Shown here piece after piece: positions 1 through 29,473 of a DNA stretch of 64,000 nt (position 1 is the first letter of the stretch; every line of letters begins with the position of its first letter). The notes beneath the pieces are model-generated. The model was given only the letters and a program-made list of their open reading frames with translations, made no database searches and was not told the origin of the DNA. Source of the stretch: Cyprinodon diabolis (Eukaryota; Chordata; Actinopteri; Cyprinodontiformes; Cyprinodontidae); NCBI GenBank assembly GCA_030533445.1, contig CM060080.1, forward strand, positions 11,698,877-11,762,876, given 5' to 3'. The translations under genes and the position numbers were made by a program.

Positions 1-1666
1 ATCTTTTGAGTGTGTAAATGGCTTTTTTAAATAAATAATAAAAATAAAAGATATTGGAGTAGAAACTGTTAAGTGAGGAGAAAGAAGTTGTAGACGGGAT
101 ATCTGGATTTTGTCACTTGTGGAGCTGTGTTGGTGTTGGTGTTGTTGAATATTTCTGTTCCCCATCAATGGTAGAGAATGCTCTACTCACACTCCATGCC
201 AGCACACATGCCTCCCAGGACCACTATCTAAGTATAGCTCTTGCGTCTTAGTTGCCCAAAGTTTTTGCCTGCTGGATCACAGCTGAGGCAAATCATTCCA
301 GATTATTAAAGGAAAGCCTGGTTATTACACATCCTGGTAAACATTATTAACATTTAAACCGGTTAAGTGGACAGCTCTTGGTCTTTGATTTCCATTGGGA
401 ATCTTCCAGAAGTCCATGTGATGCCACCTTCTGTGAGCACGCTGGCTGGGAAGTACAATTGTGAGCCAAACTGCTGATGCCAGCAGACCAAAGGGAGCTC
501 CGTTTTGTTTACCAGACACTTTCAGCTGGAGAGCCTGTGTGTGTTTGTGTGTGTGGAGCAGCTGAACAAAAGGGGATGTTTAGCACATGAGACCACACTG
601 ATATGGGAGATGGAGCAAACGATAGCTAAGGATTGGTTTTGTTGGGTGTTTTGTAGAAAAGGATAATTTCTAAGCAAAATGTGAGGGAATCCTATTGATT
701 CTGGGAGGAAATTGCTGTTTGGGCTTCAAGGCATGTGGTCTGTCCAAAGAGAAAGACATGTGCTGTGAGCTTTGCCGCTGCAGCTGCCCAACACTCGTCC
801 CAGCTGCTGGCAGATAACTCATCGGCCACATGCTTCACTGCCGTATCTTCACCATGTGCTTTTTCAGCAGCCTTACAACAAGAAGTCCTCACTGTTTGAC
901 ACACTGCAAAGGAAGATAACATGTTTTTAATCTGTACATCATTTTTATTATAGTCAAACCAAATCACTGGTTTAACAGGAGCCATGCATTCAGTTTATAC
1001 ATACTTAGGTTACAGACCATCACAAAATACTGCTCAAAATACTGCTCAAAATACTGAATCTAACGTGTAAACAAAAAGATTGTTTTAATTTTTGACAGAT
1101 TCAAATGTGAGATTTCTTTTAATACCAATAAATAAAATCCAGAGGAACCAAATGCCATTAGAAACGTCCTCATTAATAAACCTAGTCTCCTTGTATTTTT
1201 GGACGCACAGATTTAATTCCAGTGTAGATACAGGTAAAAACTCAGATGTTTTTTAGAGAACGTTAGTGAATAAACAGCAGCATAAAAACCAAAGAAGAGA
1301 GCTGACAGGTCAGAGTTAATGTGTAGAGGTATATGGTTAGATCACAGAACCAGGGGCCAAGCTTTAGGCAATTTATGAAAAACTATTCATACCAATATGA
1401 CATTATGGTTCTTCACCTTAACTGAGCATTAAACAGTGAAGCAGCCATAGGGATTCGTATCTATGGAAAAGCTGTAGAGATCTACCTCTCAGATGGAATA
1501 TTAAGCTATTAAGGTAAAAATAAAGGACATTATGCAGTTTGCCATAAGCCATGTAGGGACTGGGGAACAATGCATGGGGATATCATATAAATCAGATAAA
1601 AAAAAAAAAATTACATTTAAAATAAAACAAACTCACATTGCACGTCAGAGTGGATATCTGGAACAA

Positions 1667-1995
1667 TTCAATTCAGTTTTTTTGTATAGCGCCAATTCAC
1701 AACACACGTCATCTCAAGGCACTTTACAGTTCAACCAGATCATGCAGTCAAATTGATTCAAAGATTTCTATAAGGAAAACCGATTGATTGCATCGACTCA
1801 TCGACTCAAAGGCAATCCCTCACACTAAGCATGCTTGTAGCGACACTGGAGAGGAAGAACTTTCTTTAAACAGGAAGAAACCTCCAGCAGAACCAGGCTC
1901 ACTGGGGTTCAAGGAGACAGAAGCAGAGATATAAAAAGCAGCTGTAAAAGGCGGCCCCGTCCAGGAAACACACAGCCAGGCAGACGATGCTCCGA
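1667..1995 (+). repeat. Dispersed repeat, family A copy 1 (partial)
   Basis: In pabpc4 intron 1. It begins with an ATTCAATTCAG-type end, continues with the block for a small 'caattcacaacacacgtcat' motif and ends within a block found in five other places here (near 3294, 22673, 31482, 41431, 48997). Class unknown: no TIR, LTR or ORF was recognised. The rest of 1-2437 is AT-rich intron without a recognised feature. Confidence 0.75.
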
Positions 1996-2340
1996 ACCGA
2001 ACAGACCATTCATAATACAAAACTGAAGCTTTTTTGGTTTAGATCAAAGCCCATTTATGTGTTAGAATGGCAAAGGTTAAGTCTAAATCTAAATCCAAAT
2101 TAGAATCTGGAGCATGACTTAAAATGTGATGTTCACAAAAACCCTCCGTCCAGTCTAATGGAGCCCCAGCTGTACTGCAAAGAGAAAAAGGCCAAATCCT
2201 CCATATCTGGAGACGTGCTCCATAAGGCCTGGGTCATCACTTAAAACTTTTAATTCAGTACATTATTTTCTTTTAACATCACAACTGTTCACTACTTTGT
2301 GTTAACCTGTCCTAGTAAATTTAATTTATTTACCTTCTGA

Positions 2341-19252
<16,912 letters not shown>

Positions 19253-19705
19253 AAACTGGAGATGCTATTAACTTGGTATGGGAAAAAGAAACTGAATCAT
19301 ATTTGGTCTATTTAAATGCATCATGCTATGTTACTAATGAGATTATTGTTTTATTTCAGGACTGAGCAAACAAGGAAGGAAACACAAGATACTCTGCAAT
19401 GACTCTAAAGAGCCTAGAACCATAAAACAGACATGCTAAGGTTTAGTGAAAAGGGGTTAATGTTACTAAGATTAAAGTATTAAAATCTGTTGAAGAGAAT
19501 ACATTTTCTAGTTACAGCAATAATTTAAAATACACACTACATTAGTAATAAAGAGTTTTGAACACAGACTCAAGGCAAGAAACCTTTTTATGACATAAAA
19601 ACACCTCAATCTTTATTTTTGTTGGAATTCTTCGCGTTTGATTTCAGGCTGCTCAGCTTCTTATGTTATTAAAGGTGTGTGATATTATACAATAAAGTTA
19701 TGATA
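19253..19705 (+). other. pabpc4 3' UTR and polyadenylation region
   Basis: Non-coding DNA after the pabpc4 stop. A good 3' splice site (TTTATTTCAG ending near 19361) suggests an optional spliced 3' UTR exon. AATAAA-type signals occur near 19546 and 19690, either of which could end the transcript. Exact ends need RNA data. Confidence 0.5.
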
Positions 19706-20207
19706 AATACATTTGTCGTTGTTTTAATTGAAATGCTTCATTGAGTCAATTATACTTTGTGTCCTGAGATCTTGAATAAAAGACCAACATAATGTCTTCA
19801 TTTCATTATGTTGGACATGCTGCTGTTATAGTTACAGTACAGAAATAAGCTGAATTATACTGAAACATTTGATAATTTACTTCAATATTTTGGAAAGAAA
19901 TGTTAGTTGATGGTCTATTGTTTATACATACTGGAAAAATGTGCTACAATTTTATGATAAGTTGTAAACGGCTAAATATTTCATGTTAATTTTTTTTTTT
20001 TTATCTAAAAATGAGGGAACATTTTTGAAAGTTGTACAGTTGGTTGTTATCAGGGGGATTTTATTGGTCTTCCTCAGGGCAGCTATGTAGCTGACTGCAG
20101 TCAGCATGTGGTGCATGATTGGGTGGTGCAGTGCTTTGAAATCTTTGGACATTTCCAGCTTTTTTATTGTCATTACACTGTCACGACAACAAAGCTTTTA
20201 ACCTATC

Positions 20208-20320
20208 CTCTTGGGGAGCAGTGGGGAGCAGCCATTGGGCAGCGCCTGGGGAGCAGTTATGGGGCTCAAACTCAGAACATCTGGATCCAAGCGCAATACC
20301 CCTCATTACTAGGCCGCCAC
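20208..20320. repeat. Dispersed repeat, family D
   Basis: Contains 'ggggagcagtggggagcagc' and 'ggggctcaaactcagaacat'. Better copies at 20605-20805 and 55925-56142. Lies between pabpc4 and ppie. Confidence 0.6.
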
Positions 20321-20324
20321 CTTT

Positions 20325-20545
20325 CTATCACGCTTATCCTAGATGGGGTCGCGAGGGTTGCTGGTGCCTATCTCCAGCTGTGTACAGGTGAGACAGGTTG
20401 CCAGTCCATTTCAGGGCAACACAGAGACAAACAGGACAGACATTCACACGAAAACTCACACCTAAGGAGAATTTAGAGAAGCCAATTAACCTAACAGTCA
20501 TGTTTTTAGACTGTTGAGAGAACTCATGCATGCTCAGGGAGAACA
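20325..20545 (-). repeat. Dispersed repeat, family E
   Basis: Near reverse complement of 27640-27822. Shared text includes 'aattggcttctctaaattct' (minus strand) and the 'ctggagataggcaccagc' block. Common teleost repeat type; class not assigned. Confidence 0.65.
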
Positions 20546-20604
20546 TGCACTGAATTGAACCCAGAACCTTCTTGCTACCCACTGTACATAAATATTACAT
20601 TTTT

Positions 20605-20805
20605 AGATAGTGCAAGGTAAATCCCTTTATTGTCCCACAATGGGGAAATTCACTATCTGGCCTGCCATTGTGTGGCACCAGGGGAGCAGTGTGGGGTTAG
20701 GGGTTTTGCTCAGGAACCCAGTGCGCAGGCTGTGGGGATCAAATCCCACTTGCAACCTTCTCAGAGCACAAGCGCACTGCTCTAACCACTAGGCTAGCAC
20801 TCCCT
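20605..20805. repeat. Dispersed repeat, family D
   Basis: Starts in 'aaatccctttattgtcccac' and ends 'tctaaccactaggctagcac'. The first part recurs, inverted, at 40870-40905. From 20806 to about 21580 the intergenic DNA shows nothing recognisable. Confidence 0.6.
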
Positions 20806-21600
20806 AGTGACATGATACAGCTCTATACAAAAATGTACATTGAAATCTGCAGCAAAAGACTTTTGACTTTGAATAAGCTATTAAAGAGTGTTTTAATTCC
20901 TAGGAAGGTAAACTAATATAATTTAGTTATAATTATTGCACTTTTAATCGTATCTCAATTTGTCTGCTTGAACTGTGTTGGAATAAGATAGTTGTGTATA
21001 ACTAAATGTGCCAGAAAGGCTTTTCAGATTACTATTTTGGGTATTGTAACACAAGAACACATTTTCTTAGCTTCCTGGGGATGTAAATGTTAATGACCTA
21101 ATTTTAAGCATGTCCTAAATGGAAGATTAAACAAGCTCATGTTGCATTTTTTTATTATCATTATAATTTTTACTATTGTTACAGGAGCTTTTTATATCCA
21201 ATACTTGTTTATTTTAGAATGTACAAAGATTAAAATATGGTTTATTTTGAGGAAAGCTAATAAAAATGAGCAATTAAGGGGTTCATGATATAGACTAAAA
21301 AGGCGGCTACTTATGTATACAGTTATACAAAGCAGTATAATATGATTGTTTATGATAAAACAGGTATAGTTTAGAATATTCACTGAATTTAGTTATTTAA
21401 ATGTATCTTGAAGAATATTGAGCAAAATATCAGCATTATTGTGTTCACAATTCCGAATTTGGAAATCTTGGAGAACGAAAAAGTAAAGCAAGAGATAACC
21501 AGTTCTTTCATTTAAAAAATTAAATAAACGGGACAATTTATGTTTTTATTAAGAAAAACCTCTTACGTTAGATTCATGTGAGTGGTAGTTACGGAAGCTA

Positions 21601-21614
21601 CCACTAAGAGGCGC
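21601..21614 (+). promoter_or_regulatory. CTCF-like motif between pabpc4 and ppie
   Basis: CCACTAAGAGGCGC resembles the CTCF core (CCANNAGNNGGC) with about two mismatches, 88 bp before the ppie start codon. Motif match only. Confidence 0.25.
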
Positions 21615-21659
21615 TGTAGCCAACAAGAGCCTGAAGGCGGGCATCGTTTTTCCAAACAA

Positions 21660-21666
21660 CCAATCA
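21660..21666 (+). promoter_or_regulatory. CCAAT box of the ppie promoter
   Basis: CCAATCA followed by GCGGGCGCG, 36 bp before the ppie start codon. With the local rise in GC this suggests a TATA-less housekeeping promoter; at this distance the box may lie inside or just above the 5' UTR. Confidence 0.4.
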
Positions 21667-21701
21667 GCGGGCGCGATCAAAGTTGAAAGGTTACATCCAA
21701 T

Positions 21702-24700
21702 ATGGCGGCCAGCAAACGAGTGCTTTATGTCGGTAAGTCTTATCGTTTTTTTTTTCCTCTTCCAAATTATTAAGAGGGTTTATGTATTTTAGGGATAAAG
21801 AGCTGTCTTGTTTTTAATTAATTCTTAATAAACGTAAAAATTATAAAGTGCTAATTGTCCAAAAAGAGGAAATGTGCATTAACTCTTTCAACTGCTTAAG
21901 TTTTAGAGGATTTCCTGACTTGATTGTATTATTATGCTTAATAAAGACAAAGATATAGAGATAAATATAAATATTTGGCAAATATTCTGCGCCGAATGTC
22001 GGTAAAGATTTGATATTGACAATATAAAGAGCATATTTTTTGTGGGTGTTGTGCTGAGTGTCTGTATTGTGTGTTTTCTGTGAGGTGGCTTGGCGGAGGA
22101 GGTGGATGAAAAGGTGTTACATGCTGCTTTCATTCCCTTTGGAGACATCATAGACATCCAGATACCTCTAGACTATGAAACGGGTAAGTGCACACGCTTT
22201 TTTGCTGCTAAGGATTAAGGGGGGCACAGACCTAATAATTGTGTTGTGTTGAATTTTCAGAAAAGCACAGAGGATTTGCATTCATTGAGTTTGAGCTGCC
22301 AGAGGTGTGTGAAGAAATGTAAATAGATCCTGTCTCTGCAACATTTGTTTCATGAATAAATGGCTGATGTGTTCTTGTTCTGCAGGATGCCGCAGCAGCC
22401 ATTGATAACATGGTAAGCAGTGAAAGTTTGCTTTTACTTTCTGATGTCGTTGAAAATTATTGCTGGTATTCTTCTTCTGCTTAATTGATTTCTGCCCTGA
22501 GCTATCTCTATGGTTATGCTGCTCTAGGCTTAGACTTCTGTCCTCCAGACCTAAACAGAAAGTTGACACTTGGTCTGAGCAGAAATGTGATCACTTCATC
22601 AACCTCTGTGGTTTTAGGATCACTTCGACAAAACAGGCTTAAATCAGAGGCAACCGCAGTTTTACTCAGTTGTTTTGAAAATGTTTCAAAACTTCATAAT
22701 ATTTGTCAGTTCTTTCATTTGTTTAATTAGTTGTTGTTTGGTTTCCTCCAATGTAGGAATCCAAGCACTCCGAGCTATATTAGGCCAGATAAAATTAACC
22801 ATGATGGCATCTAACTTGGAATGTGCTTAGGAGGATGTGCCTCCAGGTGATTGAAAACATCATACTTCAACTGCAGGTTGCTCTACTGACAGCTGACAGA
22901 GCTATTGAAGAGTTTTGGATAAGTGTCAAAACGTGTGAAAGTCTGTCTGCCTCTGATTTGAGCCAGTTTGTGATATGACCTGGATGACAGATAATTTACA
23001 CAAGCACAAAGGAATGTTTCAATGTGTGATTAAAGCTAATGGAGAGTGGTTGGGAGACTGGAAATATCCTGTCCTCAATCTAGCTCGATATTTATGGACT
23101 AAAATTAAAAAAATCTGCATCAAAAATCCCAATCAGTCAAATAGACTATACATTTTTATATAGAAAGAGTGATCAAATATATGTTTATTGATGGCAACAG
23201 AAATGTGTGGTGAGGTGAAACTTTATATAGAACATATATCCAAATATATTAACACTTTCAAACCAGTGAAACAAAATTTCGTAAAAAAAAATAATAAAAT
23301 CAGTTAAAAAAGGCTATCCTGAGCTATCTCTATAGTTATGCTGTTATAGGCCTAGACTTCTGGAGGACATAGGGACCCCTATTTCATCATTCTGCTTCAT
23401 TCTGTCTCTATTCTCCCACTCTGCAGAATCTATTAGTTTAATCTCTAACGTTCTGCTCTCCTTGCTTTTTCTCATAGTAGCTTTGCCTCGTCTGTTGCTG
23501 TTTGGCTGTGACTCCATCCTGGAGAGAAATATCAGCTGTGCTGCTGCCATCAACACCTTTGTTTATAGATATTGGAGATTGGCCTGTTTTTCAGTGTAGT
23601 TCTGTTTCTCTGACTGTTACTGCCTGGATGTGCTCACTTCATCCTCTGACATGGGAGCTGGCTCTGGGCTCGTCTGCCTGGCTGTGTGTTTCCAGGATAG
23701 TGCCGCCTTTTACAGCTGCTTTTTGTATCTCTGCTTCTGTCTCCTTGAACCCCAGTCGGTCTCAGCAGATGGCCGCTCACACTGAGCCTGGTTCTGCTGG
23801 AGGTTTCTTCCTGTTAAAAGGGAGTTTTTCCTCTCCGCTGTTGCTACAAGCATGGTTAGTGTGAGGGATTGCATTCGAGTCAATGAGTCGATGCAATCAA
23901 CTGGTTTTTCTTAGATAGAAAACTTTGAATCAACGTGACTGTATGATCCCGTGAACTGTAAAGTGCCTTAAGATGACATGTGTTGTGAATTGGCGCTATA
24001 GAAATAAACTGAACTGAATTGAATTGTTCATTAGAACGAGTCTGAGCTTTTTGGACGGACCATCCGTGTCAATATCGCTAAGCCCATGAGAATCAAAGAG
24101 GGTTCTTCTCGACCTGGTAATGAACTCAGAAATCTGCTGCACATCTTTTCTTTGAGATGGCTGCTCCGTTCTGTAATCCTGTCTTTCCCACAGTGTGGTC
24201 GGATGACGACTGGCTGAAAAAGTTCTCAGGGAAAACTGTGGAGGAAGCTGAGGCAGAGGCAGCACCAGGAGAGGCAGCCACCACAACACAGGAGGTAAGA
24301 TCTTTATTTCTGGAGTTGATGACATCTTTTAAACAACTTCTTTTACTCATGAATGAGCTTTTGGGAAAAATAGAGGTGATTCAAGTGAAGCATGACCAGT
24401 TCCATGAAAGTGAAGATGCAGTGAAATCTTTCTATTGAGTATGTTCTTTTAGGAACTTGCATTTAACGGTTAACGGTTATATACAGTTTTAGATGTACAA
24501 CATGAAGCAATAATTGGGATAAAATTGTGAATAATCTGAATAGAACAGGTTAGCATTTCGGTTTAATCAAGGGAGATATGCTTTTATGTAGAAAGGAACA
24601 AGGACAAGTGCAGCTGTATTATGAGAGGAAAAGAAGCCCTGATTGCACTGTATCTGTTTCTGTGCCCCAAAATCTTATCTCGTAATAAGTAATCAAAAAA

Positions 24701-27014
24701 TAGCTTTTAAATTAAATCAAGGAGACTAACATAGAAACTCTTTCGGAAACTATTTTGGATGTGGGGTGGTGATTGGAGAAATAACTGAATATAAAATCCC
24801 TTACAAGTCTGGTTTAGGAAAAGGTAGCTATACTGGACACCATTTTCATATTGAATCTATACATTTGATTTTTTTTTTTTTTTTTAAATCAACTCGTTTG
24901 ATTTCAGTAATTTCTACATCTGAATATGGAACATCTATTATTAATTGGTTCTATATCTAATTCTCTGAAAAATACATCTAAACATTTATTTCTCTGTACA
25001 TGACCATCATTATTCCATCTGTTTTCCATCCACCCGTTGGTCCATTATCTATCTGATGATGGACATCTATAGGGCTGAAATAATTTATCGGATTAATCGA
25101 TTATTCAAACAATTGTTAAGTGGAGTATAGAGACTGTAAAATATGTGATTTAGCTGACAGAGTGACCCATTTAGAGCAGTTATTATATCATAATTGTAAA
25201 AATAATATATAAACATTTTACATTTAAGATAAAAAAACAAAACTTTTTTCGTCTGTCAATATGCTCTATCCAGAACTCCTCAAGTGGTAAGGTTTTAGTT
25301 TCAACCGGTTAAATTTAGTTTAAAATCTTCTTTAAGGAACCTTTTTGCTATTGGATTATTAATCGATAAGTCGAAAAAATAATCAACAGATTAATCGATT
25401 TGCAAAATAATAGTTAGTTGTAGCCCTAGACATCTTACAGGTTTCACATCAAGCCTGAACACTGTAGACATTTCGACCATAATAACATAGTGAGTTTATG
25501 TATTTATAGATAAACATGTGGCCTGTTTTAGGAGTTTATTATTTTAAATAATTTTTTTAAGCATGATTGTGAAGAAATCTCTGATTTTAATTTGTTCATT
25601 TTCATAGAATTTTTAGTTATTATTATTTTTACTATGTTAAGTTATTTCTTTAACCATTGTGGGTTTTTTCTTTCCTTAAACGAGAGTAACCAACAATTTT
25701 GTCCATGTGTGCATTTTTAAATTCGGGCTAAAAAAAACCTAACAAATCTAAGAAGATGGTGTTTAATTTTGATATAAAAGATTTGTTAGAATCCGGATCT
25801 GTGGGTTTTCAATGTTAAATATTTTGGCTAAATAAGCTAAGAATTATTATTATTTTTATTTTTTTTTTACAGGGTGAGCCACCAGCTAAAAAGGGCCGAG
25901 TAAATCCACAGGTCTACATGGATATAAAGATCGGAAACAAGCCAGCAGGAAGACTGCGCTTCCTCCTCCGGGCCGACATTGTTCCAATGACAGTAGGTCT
26001 GTAAACGTTGTTAAATACATTTTTGCAGGCCTGACTCATAATCCAGTGAATGTTACCCTTCTTTCTCTCTTAATATAAAATAAGTTATTTTTTTCCTGTT
26101 TGTGGCATTTGAATGTTTTTGAGCTAATCTGTTTTAGCCTATATTTATTAAATATAAAATCTCTATTTGATTTGAACTGAACTGACCAAAGCACGGGGTA
26201 ATGTCTAGGTAGCGTCAGACTGATTAAAGCTCAGGAATAAGGGTGGGCTTTTAGACGTCTCCAGATTCCAACACCAACATGTGAAAAATGACTTTATCCT
26301 GTTAGAACCTTTGATGTATCAGGAAAGGAAAACATCTAAACCTGATTCCAACAGCTTTAAAATTAAACTACGGGTTAAATATAAATGTTATTTATAACAT
26401 TTCATGTATTTATTTTAAATAGAGAACTTCCGTTGCTTATGCACACATGAAAAGGGCTTTGGCTACAAGGGCAGCAGCTTCCATCGCATTATCCCTCAGT
26501 TCATGTGCCAAGGAGGAGACTTCACCAACCACAACGGCACTGGCGGCAAGTCGATCTACGGCCGAAAGTTTGATGACGAGAACTTCGTCCTCAAACACAC
26601 AGCTCCAGGTAAAGGGTCTGGCACTAACTTTTTTTTTTTTTTTTTATCCAAATTATTTTGGACTGAGGGTTTATGCCCGTTCACACAGGCCAGCTCTCCA
26701 TGGCTAACTCTGGACCAAACACAAATGGCTCCCAGTTCTTCATCACAACGGACAAAACGGACTGGCTGGATGGGAAACACGTGGTGTTCGGAGATCTGGT
26801 GGAGGGGCTAGATGTGTTGCGTGCAATGGAAGTGAGTAATAAAGATATTTTAATCTGGAATGAACAGCAGATGCCTTTAGTGCATGTGCTTTAATGTAAA
26901 TCAATTATTCAGAAAACAAACCCAGACTTTGTTTTCCTCTTGCAGGCTCAGGGGACGAAGGATGGAAAGCCAAAACAGAAAGTGATCATCTCAGACTGTG
27001 GGGAATATGTCTGA
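21702..27014 (+). CDS. ppie: Peptidyl-prolyl cis-trans isomerase E (cyclophilin 33)
   Basis: Nuclear, spliceosome-associated prolyl isomerase with an RNA-binding domain. Ten exons join in frame: 21702-21732, 22085-22183, 22261-22304, 22386-22412, 24035-24116, 24194-24294, 25873-25996, 26423-26608, 26689-26831, 26946-27014. They encode 301 residues, the same length as human PPIE. The N-terminal RRM has RNP2 VLYVGGL and RNP1 [10 protein letters not shown]; a linker ([14 protein letters not shown]) follows; the cyclophilin domain begins near QVYMDIKIG and keeps the catalytic set in [20 protein letters not shown] and [11 protein letters not shown] (Arg, Phe, Gln, Trp, His). ATG at 21702 is chosen because [12 protein letters not shown] aligns with the mammalian start. 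Exon 4 is a 27-nt microexon. Intron 4 is almost all dispersed repeat, which ends next to exon 5. AATAAA signals lie at about 27145 and 27161. Confidence 0.97.
22673..24027 (-). repeat. Dispersed repeat, family A, long copy in ppie intron 4
   Basis: About 1.35 kb that matches 48997-50240 along nearly its whole length at high identity, in the same orientation. The right end ('gcgctatagaaataaactga' plus GAATTG repeats) lies 8 bp before ppie exon 5. A separate fragment of the same repeat ('ctgagctatctctatggtta') is found at 22497-22545. Confidence 0.85.
25070..25428. repeat. hAT-type MITE, family C
   Basis: TAGGGCTGAAA at the left, GTAGCCCTA at the right. Flanks GACATCTA (25062-25069) and GACATCTT (25429-25436) match at 7 of 8. 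In ppie intron 6. The rest of that intron (24295-25872) is AT-rich with no recognised feature. Confidence 0.8.
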
Positions 27015-27639
27015 TCAAGTTATACACTCTGTTTGTCTCTGAGATGCCGATGTTTTTCTACAACCAAGAGTTTTCATGGCCATTCTATTTCTTTAACAGC
27101 CTCATCTGTTGTCATGTAAATATTTCAGTAAACTCATTTTTTAAAATAAAATCAAAACTGAATAAACATTTTTAAGCAAATGGTGGCTACGCACTCTATG
27201 AATGCTTGGGTTGCATTTTCTGTACACAAAAAAAAATATATCCTATAAATATTTTATTTAAATACCAATGAGTAAATATTTGTCTTTTTCAGCCTTTAAA
27301 AAAAGAGAAATGTTTTTGTTTTCTTTAATTGAACATGAAGTCTTTTAAACTGTCATATATGTTTAAAGACCTTTTTTCGCCACTACTTTAAAAATATGTA
27401 ATATAATTGTGTCCCACATACATTTTTACCACCCTTTCACACAGACTTGTTCATAATAAATGCTCTAAGACGCTTTTATTTTTATTTAAACTATGGTTGG
27501 TGATATTTTCCTGCAATATTGGATAATGTGGAGTTGCTCCTCATGAAAGCAACTGTGGCTTTGCTGTCAGAGAAGTTCATGTTACTTTCATCCTTTGTGT
27601 CAAGTGGGTCTGCTTACAAAGAGATTACAAAGAGGTACT

Positions 27640-27822
27640 CTGGCTTTCTCCAACAATCTAAAAACATGACTGTTAGGTTAATTGGCTTCTCTAAATTCTC
27701 CTTAGGTGTGAGTGTGTGTAACCTGTCCAGGTTGTACCCCGCCAGTAGACAGCTGGAGATAGGCACCAGCACCCCTCGCGACCCCAGCTGGGATAAAGCG
27801 TGATGGAAAATGGATGGATGGA
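27640..27822 (+). repeat. Dispersed repeat, family E
   Basis: Opposite orientation to the copy at 20325-20545; ends in a short GGATGG run. Downstream of ppie. From 27822 to 28600 the DNA is AT-rich with no recognised feature. Confidence 0.65.
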
Positions 27823-28615
27823 TGATATCACTACCTAAATCACATACTGCAAACTTTATATGATACAGATTTTTACATCAGTCTGTAAAATCTTTGAAAC
27901 ACTGGGCAACATTCTAGTTTTGCTGAGGTAAAACACTTCTGACATTTCCTTTGGTGTAGAAATGGTGTAACAAGATTGTGGCCCCTGTACTAAAGACATT
28001 ATACTAAGAGAAATTCTAATGCTGATGTGTGCTGGAGCTGACATGGTTTCTCATAGGTCCTTTGGATCTATAACCTTTTTTTTTTTTATTCAGTTTGACT
28101 AATTATTTAAAAACAATAAGGTGATAGCTTCAGTAATATTGAGATAGGATTCCAGCTTTCATCTGTTTTTTTCAAAACAAATTAAAAAAATACTTTTACA
28201 GCTGAATTTATCAGTTTTCCTTCAGTTCTAATTCTGATTTTAAAGAAAACTATAACTTTAACTTAAGTTAAAGATATACAAAATTCCTAAATGATGGATG
28301 CATATTGACCTAATATTCCAAATAATAGCTTTATTTGATCTTTTTTTAAAATACAATTTCCTGAGTTGCTTTTTGCTATGCTAACGGATTTTTTATTTTG
28401 ATTTTACCGATATTGATAATCCAAATTAATATTTTCTAAACCAAAAATAAATATTTTAAGTTAGAAGACATCTAATTTTAATTAAACCTAATTAAAAAAA
28501 TGTCACTTCATGCAGCTCTTTTAATGTATTTGAATACCTCTATCGTTTTTTTTTTTTTTTTTTTTTTGCTTCATGCTTTTCTGTGGCCCCCTGGAACATT
28601 TGGTCTAGAACCGCC

Positions 28616-28619
<4 letters not shown>

Positions 28620-28659
<40 letters not shown>
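28620..28659. repeat. (TA)n microsatellite
   Basis: Pure TA run upstream of the first connexin gene, after a poly(T) tract near 28545-28567. Confidence 0.95.
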
Positions 28660-28660
<1 letters not shown>

Positions 28661-28789
28661 CCGTATATTTGAAAATGTTTACTCTTCTTTTTCTCTGTCT
28701 TTTTTACTTTACCAAAATTCAATCAAATAAAAAAATAAAAACACTTTGGAGAGCTTGTTTCTGATGGTGTTTTACATAAAAGTCTGGAT

Positions 28790-29013
28790 CCTGACAATAG
28801 ATCCTTTCAGCTGCCAGATCCATGGCTGTTGATTGGTCCAACAAGTTTTGGCCGGGTGGAGCCACACCTGGGCAGGCTGAGCGCACCGGAGCCATGGCAG
28901 GCTGTCAGATCCTCCCCTCTTTAGGCTCCGCTCCCATCGGGGGAAGTAAATCTGCTGAGATTCTCATCGGGCTGCTGCTGCGCTCCACCTCCGACTGTTC
29001 CCTACTTTAAACT
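28790..29013 (+). promoter_or_regulatory. Probable promoter and non-coding exon 1 of the GJB4-like connexin
   Basis: A GC-rich island in AT-rich surroundings with an inverted CCAAT (GATTGG near 28830), ending in a good donor (AAACT then GTGAGTA, intron from 29014). Beta connexins normally have one non-coding first exon, which fits. The transcription start is not determined. Confidence 0.45.
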
Positions 29014-29473
29014 GTGAGTACATTTAAACAGATTCGATCGGAAAGAATAGACCAGATGGCGATTAAAGTCTGTTTTAGGGTGTTTTATGTGAGGCATCGG
29101 GGCTGTGCGCGGTTACGCACAGAATGTACCAGGTCTGAAGTTTTTAGCGCAGGCTGTGGAAAATGAAGGGCTGGGTGTAGGAAGGCATGCCTCTCTTCAT
29201 GTTTCTCAACAGTTCAGTAGGTGAGAGTAACTAGATTAAAAAAAAACTGAAGGTTTTGTAGAGTTAATCACAGTAAGGAGGCCTGCTGTTCATTCCTCTA
29301 AAATTTTGAAGTTAATCTCTTTATTTGTGTTAATTCTTTATGATTTACTTTAGTCTGTTTGTTTGTTTCAGGTTAATAGATATTTTAGGTCCATCTTTGC
29401 CATTTCAGCTCTGAGGAAAGCTCCGACAAACCGCTAAATAGGAGAGGAAAGCAGTTAGTGATCACGCTCCATA

